From an uncultured Prevotella sp. (GTDB lineage: Bacteria; Bacteroidota; Bacteroidia; Bacteroidales; Bacteroidaceae), in the NCBI GenBank assembly GCA_937898715.1, contig CALEKA010000035.1:1-25679 (forward strand): a stretch of 25,679 nucleotides of DNA. The letters run 5' to 3'. Shown here piece after piece: positions 16,224-22,878 of the stretch (within the stretch, counting starts at the first letter, position 1; each line of letters begins with the position of its first letter). Below the pieces are notes generated by a model. That model searched no databases. It was given only the letters and a program-made list of their open reading frames with translations, and was not told the DNA's origin. The position numbers and the translations under genes were made by a program.

Positions 16224-16352
16224 AAGTTGAAGAGTTTAGAGTTTAAAAGTTTATGAGGTTGTCTAAGTTTTGTCGATTGTAGACACACACACACGCTCTC
16301 TTTAAAGAAACGCTATAGTCTAAACTTACCAACTCTTCAACTTCTCAACTCC
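16224..16352. repeat. Inverted array of approximately octameric repeats
   Basis: The left arm from 16224 repeats GTT about every 8 nt (AAGTTGAA, GAGTTTAG, AGTTTAAA, AGTTTATG). The right arm is exactly phased: TAAACTTA, CCAACTCT, TCAACTTC, TCAACTCC (16321-16352). AAGTTGAAGAGTT (16224-16236) is perfectly complementary to 16331-16343. Between the arms lies an ACACACACAC tract. The array occupies nearly all of the gap between the LysE-type and DUF4924 genes. Confidence 0.7.
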
Positions 16353-16355
16353 TTT

Positions 16356-17027
16356 TTAATATAGTGAAAGGTTGAATAGCGTCATGCCTGCATAGATGAT
16401 TGATGCAACGAGTACGATCGTGCCAATCGTCATGTTCAATCGTTTGATACCTGTCGGACCGAAGTTGTTGCGCATTTTGTTGATTACGTAGGTCAGTCCT
16501 AACCACCAAAGCATGGCGCCTGCTACGATAGAGAGGTAACCGATGCACTGTCCATACCAGTTGCCAGGAATGACAAAGGTAAGCATGTTGAAGAGGGCTA
16601 TAAATAGGAATATAATCAACGGATTGGAGAGTGTCACCAAGAAAGCAGTGGTAAAGTTGTGAATCAGAGTGCCTTTACCACCCGATTTTGAAGTGTGCAT
16701 GCTCTTGCGAGGGTCGGACCGAAACATGTAGATGCCAAAGATAAAGAGCATTACGCTTCCAGCTAATTTGAGCCAGAAGATATTTTGTTTCTCACCGATG
16801 AAATCCATTACAAACGACATTCCGAGTCCTGTAATCAGCGCATAGAGTATATCGCTCAGTGCGGCGCCAGCTCCGGTTACAATGCCGTAAGGGCGTCCTT
16901 TCTGGATCGTCCTTTGGATGCACAAGATGCCCACAGGCCCCATGGGTGCAGATGCTATAATGCCAACGAGAAGTCCTTTAAGGATGAGCAGAGGAAGGCT
17001 GGCAAATTCGGCAAATATATGGTTCAT
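16356..17027 (-). CDS. LysE family translocator (amino-acid exporter-like)
   Basis: The 223-aa integral membrane protein has about six hydrophobic segments. The N-terminal GLLVGIIASAPMGPVGILCIQRTIQKGRPYG is the hallmark of the LysE/RhtB family, which exports amino acids and similar solutes; the PMGPVG loop is well kept. Later segments include FLVTLSNPLIIFLFIALF, with the family's NP motif. The substrate cannot be predicted. It is the first gene of the leftward run with DUF4924, rfbD and prfC, and it has a good promoter. Confidence 0.9.
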   Translation of the reverse strand: MNHIFAEFASLPLLILKGLLVGIIASAPMGPVGILCIQRTIQKGRPYGIVTGAGAALSDILYALITGLGMSFVMDFIGEKQNIFWLKLAGSVMLFIFGIYMFRSDPRKSMHTSKSGGKGTLIHNFTTAFLVTLSNPLIIFLFIALFNMLTFVIPGNWYGQCIGYLSIVAGAMLWWLGLTYVINKMRNNFGPTGIKRLNMTIGTIVLVASIIYAGMTLFNLSLY

Positions 17028-17055
17028 TTCGTATATACTACACTTATAAGTTCTG

Positions 17056-17086
17056 CAAAGTTACGAACTTTTGCCAAACTTACCAA
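17056..17086 (-). promoter_or_regulatory. Promoter of the LysE-type gene
   Basis: Minus-strand TTG (17084-17086), a 20-nt spacer and TAACTTTG (17056-17063) give the Bacteroidota promoter pattern with the same spacing as the fba promoter. Confidence 0.75.
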
Positions 17087-17179
17087 GTTTGAGCATCGAA
17101 TGATGCATTTTTGCCAAGCGTATTGCCCAATATAGGCTTTTTGTGGCATGTAGAGTCGCCATAATTCAGAACTATTATT

Positions 17180-17187
17180 TATATTTG
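17180..17187 (+). promoter_or_regulatory. -7 element of the ROK kinase gene
   Basis: TATATTTG fits TAnnTTTG on the plus strand, about 115 nt before the proposed start. No clear -33 TTG lies at the usual distance. The 246-nt gap 17028-17273 therefore holds divergent promoters. Confidence 0.5.
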
Positions 17188-17300
17188 TGCCCGAAAATAA
17201 CATCTAACAATAATTACGGAGCGCTTTTCTGTTCTTCTCTGGCATTTTCTTTAATGGAGGGAAGCTTCTGAGAGTGCGTTCTGACATAAAATCTTTAGCC

Positions 17301-18269
17301 ATGGAAATGGATATCGAAAAGCCCTATGTTATCGGCCTTGATATGGGCGGAACCAACTCTGTGTTTGGCATTGTAGACCAACGCGGTAATATTAAATCTC
17401 AGACGGTTATATCTACGAAGTCGCATCCAGATTTTAAGGACTACGTTAAGGCTTCTTTTGAAGCTCTGCAGCCCGCACTCGATCAGGTAGGCGGTATTCA
17501 GAATATTCGTGCGATGGGTGTGGGCGCTCCCGATGCCAACTATTATACTGGTAATATTGAGAATCCTGCCAACTTGGCATGGAAAGGTGTGATTCCCTGC
17601 GCACAGATCTTTGAGGAAGTGTTTGGTATCCCCGTTCGTGTGACCAACGATGCCAATGCTGCTGCTGTGGGCGAAATGACTTATGGTGTAGCTCGTGGAA
17701 TGAAAAACTTTATCATGATCACGCTTGGTACAGGCGTTGGTTCGGGCATCGTGATCGATGGTCGTGTGGTCTATGGTAGCGATGGCTTTGCAGGTGAATT
17801 GGGTCACTTCGTGATCGATCACTCTGAGAATGGTCGTCCTTGCGGATGTGGTCGTAAGGGCTGCTTGGAAGCTTATACATCAGCCACAGGTGTGGCTCGT
17901 ACTGCTCGTGAATTTTTGGAGAAGAGTACAGAGCCCAGTTCGCTTCGCGAACTTGATCCCGAAAGCATTACGTCTTACGACGTGTTCAAGGCCGCCGAGA
18001 AGGATGATAAGATCGCGCTTGACATCTTTAATTATACAGGTCGTATTCTCGGTACAGCTTGTGCCGACTTTGCCACGATCTGTTCACCCGAAGCTTTCGT
18101 GTTCTTCGGTGGTTTGACCAAGGCAGGTGAATATTTGATGAAGCCCCTTCGTGAGGCTTACGAAGAGAATGTCCTCTTCCTCTACAAGGGCGAAGCCAAA
18201 CTCCTCGTTTCTGCCCTCAATGGTAGTGAAGCTGCCGTACTCGGTGCAAGTGCATTGGGTTGGGAATAA
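17301..18269 (+). CDS. ROK family sugar kinase, probably glucokinase
   Basis: ROK kinases phosphorylate glucose or related sugars at O6 with ATP. The phosphate loop GLDMGGTNSVFG is near residues 12-23. NDANAAAVGE and GELGHFVIDH form the sugar site, and CGCGRKGCLE (from residue 181) is the ROK zinc motif. No N-terminal DNA-binding domain is present, so it is an enzyme rather than a ROK repressor. The frame opens at 17274, but I prefer 17301 (MEMDIEKPYVIG), giving 322 aa; 17307 is also possible. Glucose specificity is likely from resemblance to Bacteroides RokA-type kinases, but not proven. Confidence 0.92.
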   Translation: MEMDIEKPYVIGLDMGGTNSVFGIVDQRGNIKSQTVISTKSHPDFKDYVKASFEALQPALDQVGGIQNIRAMGVGAPDANYYTGNIENPANLAWKGVIPCAQIFEEVFGIPVRVTNDANAAAVGEMTYGVARGMKNFIMITLGTGVGSGIVIDGRVVYGSDGFAGELGHFVIDHSENGRPCGCGRKGCLEAYTSATGVARTAREFLEKSTEPSSLRELDPESITSYDVFKAAEKDDKIALDIFNYTGRILGTACADFATICSPEAFVFFGGLTKAGEYLMKPLREAYEENVLFLYKGEAKLLVSALNGSEAAVLGASALGWE

Positions 18270-18308
18270 TCTTAGAGATTCATTCTCTGAAATGTTATAT
18301 AAATAAGG

Positions 18309-18367
18309 TGCAGTCCATGCAATCTTCCCCTTTGCTAAGCCAAGTGTGGAGGTTTGCATGGACTGCA
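18309..18367 (+). terminator. Long hairpin after the ROK kinase gene
   Basis: A perfect 14-bp stem (18309-18322 with 18354-18367, arm TGCAGTCCATGCAA) extends inward through CTTCC/GGAGG pairing. It starts 39 nt after the ROK stop codon. TCTCTCTTT follows rather than a pure U-run, so terminator activity is likely but not certain. Confidence 0.5.
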
Positions 18368-18465
18368 TCTCTCTTTGGGGGGAAGTATTCCTGTCGATTA
18401 AGTAGTGTCTCCTCATTCTGTCTCGAGAAGCCTACCCAAACTTGTCCAATGCCTTAATTCCTAAA

Positions 18466-18503
18466 ATATTGTTTGCAATATCCAAAAATAGTACATATCT
18501 TTG
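18466..18503 (+). promoter_or_regulatory. Protease promoter with overlapping palindrome
   Basis: TTTG (18472-18475), 20 nt, then TATCTTTG (18496-18503) is a full Bacteroidota promoter 27 nt before the start codon. The -33 element lies inside the palindrome ATATTGTTTGCAATAT (18466-18481), which could be an operator. A close copy occurs at 25566-25603. Confidence 0.75.
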
Positions 18504-18530
18504 TGAAATAACCATTACTCAGATATTCGT

Positions 18531-21500
18531 ATGAAAACATCAAGATGGATTCAAAGAGGGTTGATGCTTACTTTGACGGCCTTGCCTTTGGCTGCCGCGG
18601 CACAAAGCACCAACAACGACGATGGCGTGGTAAAATTGGATACCCGCTTCCGTTACAACGACTCGCGACCAGGCGAAGTCTTAGTGAAGTTCAAGGACCG
18701 AACGCCTATTACTGTGCAACGCGTTAATGGGCGCTTCCGGGCTGCTAATGTGAGTTCGGTCAATAAAGTGCTCCAGCAGTTTGGCACTACCGAGATGGAA
18801 CCCGTATTTGCTGAAGCCGCTCATCCTCAGCGAAAGGCTCTTCGTCGCACGCGTACGTATACGGGTGATGAGGTGGCAGAGGTCGACTTGAGCAAGATCT
18901 ATCGCATTCGCATCAAGTCGCAGCGCGCGGATAGCACGCAGCTGATGATCCAGTCGCTCGAGAAGTTGGGTGAGGTGGAGTATGCAGAGCCCAACTATCT
19001 GGTATACGCTTTAGAGGGTGCGGAAGCACCAACTTCACCTGTCCATTCCTCCGTTTCGGCAGAAAGCACGGCGGAGAACGCCTCGGATGGCTCTGCTACG
19101 GACGAAGCGCCATCGGTGATTTGTGCAGACCCTACTACGAGTCCGCTCTATAGCCAGCAGTGGGGTATACCCGCTATGGGCATTGACAAACTATGGTCAA
19201 AACCTATCGTCAACAGCACGCGCCCCGTCATAGCCATCCTCGATACGGGTGTGGACATTACGCATCCCAACCTCAAAGACAATATATGGACGAATACCGC
19301 AGAGTCGGAAGGAGAGGAAGGGTATGATGACGATGGAGATGGCTACGTAGACGACCTTCATGGATGGGACTTTATCAATAATACTGGAAAAATAGCCGAT
19401 TACAATATGCACGGTACGCACGTGGCAGGTATTGCCGCTGCTGCCAACAACGGACTGGGTATCGTTGGTGCCAATCCGCAAGCCCTCATTATGCCCGTCA
19501 CGGTGATGCAGAGTGATGGTACGGGCGATATTGCCACGCTTGCCCGGGGCGTGGAGTACGCTGCCGAAAAGGGGGCTACGGTCATCAATATGAGTCTCGG
19601 TACGTATGCTAATTCGCAAGTCTTGAAAAACGCTCTTGCCAAGGCTTATCAGAATAGTGTGATCGTGGCGGCTGCAGGGAATGATGGTTTGGGTATCTAT
19701 CCTGAGTGCGGAGATAAGAACGATAAGCCCATGTATCCCGCCGCTTATTCCTTCGTCTTAGGTGTGCAGGCTACAACGCAAAGAGAAGGCAGAGCTGGCT
19801 TCTCAAACTTTGATTGTGACGGACCTACCTTCTCCGTGATGGGGACGGACGGCGTGAACTATGAACTCTCTGCGCCTGGCGTAGACATCCTTAGCACGGT
19901 GCCTTATGGTGGGTATAAATCGCTGAATGGCACTTCTATGTCTGCGCCCTTAGTGGCAGGCGGTATCTCTGCCTTGCAGATGGTGAAGGAGTACAACTCT
20001 CAAGAGATCCTCTGGGGCGACTTGATCCACTCTGCAGACTTTGCTGCGGCTTACGATATTACGGAGCGCCCTGCTGAACTCGACTTACTCGCTATGGAAG
20101 TATGCGATACAATAGCCGGTGGCAATGGTGATGGACTGATTGATTCGGGTGAAACGATTGCGTTTTACCCCACACTGCGCACCACATGGGGCGAGGCTAA
20201 AAACGTGAAACTGTCATTCATCTCTACCGGTGCCGAGTACGAAGATGCTACGCTCTACGATGTACTGACGCAGAATGTAGACTTCGGACAGACGCTCTCT
20301 GCTTATGCGCAAGCCAAGAGTCTCAATCCGATTATCATCAAGTTTAAAGAAGGCATTGCCGATCGTCGTATCATTCGCCTCAATTTCCAAGCTACGGCAG
20401 ACAATACGTCGCAGCCTTTGAGCGTAGAGTACAAAGTGCGCGTTTATAATGCAGTAAAGTTGGGCGGTATACTGACGCATGATATGACGCTGACGCCCGA
20501 TAAGCACTATCGCGTGGTGAGTGACTTAGCTATCCCTGATGGGGTAACGCTAAAGATTGAGCCGGGGACGAAAGTTACCTTGGATAATGGTGTGGGTATT
20601 TCGTCAAAGGGCTTGATTGATGCCAATGGCGAACCTGGAAAGATGATTGAGTTTACTTGTGATAATGGGAGATGGAGTAAAATTAGTGGGCAACACAAAA
20701 TACTACAGAAGAATTGGAAGGGTGATGATGTATATGCATATGTATATGATACGTTTAGTTATTGTGTGTTTGATCATGGACAGGATGTGTCTGTTGCTGC
20801 AAAAAATTGTGTGATTCGGTATAATGAGAAAGACAATTTCTCTAGCGGTATTTATAACTATAAGAACTTAATGGAAGAGAATTCTTGGTACTACGCATGT
20901 CTCTTTCATAGTTTATATCAGACGAATTTTGTAAATAATACTTATGGAGGAGGATGGTATGCCTGTGAATACAACGCAGAGAAACAAATAAAGTCCAATA
21001 TATTTAATAATTTTAATGATAAATGGCATCACAGAATTCTATCCTTGGGTACGCATTCAGCCGATCCTGCAACCATAGAAGTCGACTCCCTCTGCTATTG
21101 GGGAACTTCCAAAGAAAGTATTCTTCGCCCTCAAATTTACGAAATAGGTAATACAATGGATTTTGGTTCCACCTTCGCCTACCACGACCTCACCCACATG
21201 CGCAAGACCCCATTCCGTGAAACCCACGGCATTGTATGGAAGGTGGTAGTAGACGGCTATGATGCACAAGACGAATACGATGTGCTTCCACCTTTAGGTG
21301 TAGGCAAACACAAGTTTGAAGTCTACTTTAATCGCCCCATGAATGTGGCGAAAGAACCGATGGTAGCTTTCGGCGTGCGCAGCCCGTATACGCAAAATGG
21401 CGTAAGCGAAGACGGAAGTTGGAGCGCAGATAGTACCATCTATACCGTCTATAAGACCATTACGGGTAAAACATCTTCGGATGGCGTGAATACCATCTAT

Positions 21501-22694
21501 GTGAACGATGCCGAAGACGATGAATACTTCCCCTGTCCGCGCGAAGATGTGCGCTTTCACATCAACATACAAGCAGCAGGATCGCTCAGCACCGGCTTTA
21601 TGGGCGAAGCAGGGCTTGGACGTGTACACTTGACTTGGGATAATACAGAGAACAACTTCGACGACTTCCTCGGTTACAACCTCTATCGCTACACCATGGT
21701 AAACGATAGCACGAAGGGAGAAGCCAGCAAGATCAATGATTATACCCTCGACGATGCTACCACCGCCTATACTGACTACGATGTAAAGCCCGGAGAGACC
21801 TACTACTATTATTACAAGGTGATTAGTACCGATCTGAAGGAAACCGATCCGTCGAACATCGTAGCAGTCACTCCGCAGACCGCTACGCAAGGCGATGCCA
21901 ATGGTAGTGGCGCGGTAGACGTGGCAGACGTAATCACCGTGGTCAATTACTCTATCGGCAAAGATCCGAAGCCTTTTATCTTCGAGGCAGCCGATATGAA
22001 TGACGATAAGAACATCGACATCCTCGACATCATCGGTATCATCAAGACCATCGTGCATCCCGAGCAGCAGTCGGCGAATGCAAGCGTAGAGAGCACCGCT
22101 ACTTACAGCATAGAGAATGGTACGCTCTATGTGGAAAGTCCCGTAAAACTGGCTGGCGTACAAGTAGACGTGCGCATGCCCCATACGCAAGAAGCTACTG
22201 TGGCTACCGATCTCAACGGATTTGAGACCACTTCTGCTTGGACCAGCGACGAGCGCTACCTCTTCCTTGCCTACAGCATGACGGGCAAGACGCTTCCTGC
22301 AGGAAAGCATGCTTTGCTCCATCTCAACTCAGATGCTCAGATAGAAAGCATGGTATTGGCTGACGAGCAAGGTCACAACATACCCGCTATTGCCCAAGGC
22401 ACAACGGGCATACAAGTAGCTTCGCAGTCGACAGGCGAAATGCCTTATCCCTCACCTTTTGCTAACAAACTGACCGTGCCTTATACCATCCAGGAAGAAG
22501 GCTCTCACCAGGTAGACATCACGATGACCGACCTCTCGGGCCGCACGGTGATGAGCATGCACAAGCGTCTGTCTCATGCAGGCCGCTTCGCACAGACCTT
22601 CAACGGATGCAACTCCCTGATGCCAGGTATCTACATGGTAAAGGTAAGCGTAGATGGCGAAACCATCCATACTGCCAAGGTGATGCATAAGTAG
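18531..22694 (+). CDS. T9SS-exported subtilisin-like (S8) protease with a dockerin-like module
   Basis: The 1387-aa protein has a signal peptide (about 1-24, LPLAAAAQ), then a pro-region with EVLVKFKD near 49. The S8 domain carries catalytic Asp238 (AILDTGVD), His294 (HGTHVAG), oxyanion Asn384 (AAGND) and Ser469 (NGTSMSAP), all intact. A middle beta-rich part follows, including an AT-rich stretch at nucleotides about 20,640-21,050. Fn3-like residues span about 1020-1118. A dockerin-like module (1121-1176) has two calcium loops: D1122, N1124, S1126, D1130, D1133, and D1155, N1157, D1159, D1163, D1166. A possible cohesin-like segment lies at about 1185-1295, and a type A T9SS sorting domain at about 1302-1387 (GIYMVKVSVDG). 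It is expected to be exported and attached at the cell surface or released. The substrate is unknown. Confidence 0.93.
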   Translation: MKTSRWIQRGLMLTLTALPLAAAAQSTNNDDGVVKLDTRFRYNDSRPGEVLVKFKDRTPITVQRVNGRFRAANVSSVNKVLQQFGTTEMEPVFAEAAHPQRKALRRTRTYTGDEVAEVDLSKIYRIRIKSQRADSTQLMIQSLEKLGEVEYAEPNYLVYALEGAEAPTSPVHSSVSAESTAENASDGSATDEAPSVICADPTTSPLYSQQWGIPAMGIDKLWSKPIVNSTRPVIAILDTGVDITHPNLKDNIWTNTAESEGEEGYDDDGDGYVDDLHGWDFINNTGKIADYNMHGTHVAGIAAAANNGLGIVGANPQALIMPVTVMQSDGTGDIATLARGVEYAAEKGATVINMSLGTYANSQVLKNALAKAYQNSVIVAAAGNDGLGIYPECGDKNDKPMYPAAYSFVLGVQATTQREGRAGFSNFDCDGPTFSVMGTDGVNYELSAPGVDILSTVPYGGYKSLNGTSMSAPLVAGGISALQMVKEYNSQEILWGDLIHSADFAAAYDITERPAELDLLAMEVCDTIAGGNGDGLIDSGETIAFYPTLRTTWGEAKNVKLSFISTGAEYEDATLYDVLTQNVDFGQTLSAYAQAKSLNPIIIKFKEGIADRRIIRLNFQATADNTSQPLSVEYKVRVYNAVKLGGILTHDMTLTPDKHYRVVSDLAIPDGVTLKIEPGTKVTLDNGVGISSKGLIDANGEPGKMIEFTCDNGRWSKISGQHKILQKNWKGDDVYAYVYDTFSYCVFDHGQDVSVAAKNCVIRYNEKDNFSSGIYNYKNLMEENSWYYACLFHSLYQTNFVNNTYGGGWYACEYNAEKQIKSNIFNNFNDKWHHRILSLGTHSADPATIEVDSLCYWGTSKESILRPQIYEIGNTMDFGSTFAYHDLTHMRKTPFRETHGIVWKVVVDGYDAQDEYDVLPPLGVGKHKFEVYFNRPMNVAKEPMVAFGVRSPYTQNGVSEDGSWSADSTIYTVYKTITGKTSSDGVNTIYVNDAEDDEYFPCPREDVRFHINIQAAGSLSTGFMGEAGLGRVHLTWDNTENNFDDFLGYNLYRYTMVNDSTKGEASKINDYTLDDATTAYTDYDVKPGETYYYYYKVISTDLKETDPSNIVAVTPQTATQGDANGSGAVDVADVITVVNYSIGKDPKPFIFEAADMNDDKNIDILDIIGIIKTIVHPEQQSANASVESTATYSIENGTLYVESPVKLAGVQVDVRMPHTQEATVATDLNGFETTSAWTSDERYLFLAYSMTGKTLPAGKHALLHLNSDAQIESMVLADEQGHNIPAIAQGTTGIQVASQSTGEMPYPSPFANKLTVPYTIQEEGSHQVDITMTDLSGRTVMSMHKRLSHAGRFAQTFNGCNSLMPGIYMVKVSVDGETIHTAKVMHK

Positions 22695-22720
22695 AATAGT
22701 CCATTGGGGGAATTCTTAGC

Positions 22721-22846
22721 TGACAAGTTGACGAGTTGATAGGGTTATGAGTAAGTTGCTTCTGCGTTACATACTACTATGGATAGTAGTGTGTATAAGG
22801 ACTTAACTAACTCACCCGTTAACGCGTTAACTTGTCAACTTGTTTA
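22721..22846. repeat. Octamer-phased inverted repeat with central hairpin
   Basis: The left arm (TGACAAGT, TGACGAGT, from 22721) and right arm (CCCGTTAA, CGCGTTAA, CTTGTCAA, CTTGTTTA, 22815-22846) both have an 8-nt period. 22723-22739 pairs with 22827-22843 over 17 bp with two G-T wobbles. Between them, 22769-22780 pairs with 22783-22794 as a 12-bp hairpin. It begins 27 nt after the protease stop and may act as a terminator or as a boundary before the cohesin-like gene. Confidence 0.7.
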
Positions 22847-22878
22847 CTAATTCTGCCAACGTGTATACAATAAAATAT

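Noticed and set aside
21294..22322. 342-codon minus-strand open frame inside the protease gene
   Set aside because: It lies opposite well-supported protease domains (Fn3-like, dockerin-like), has no family features, and is a by-product of codon bias.
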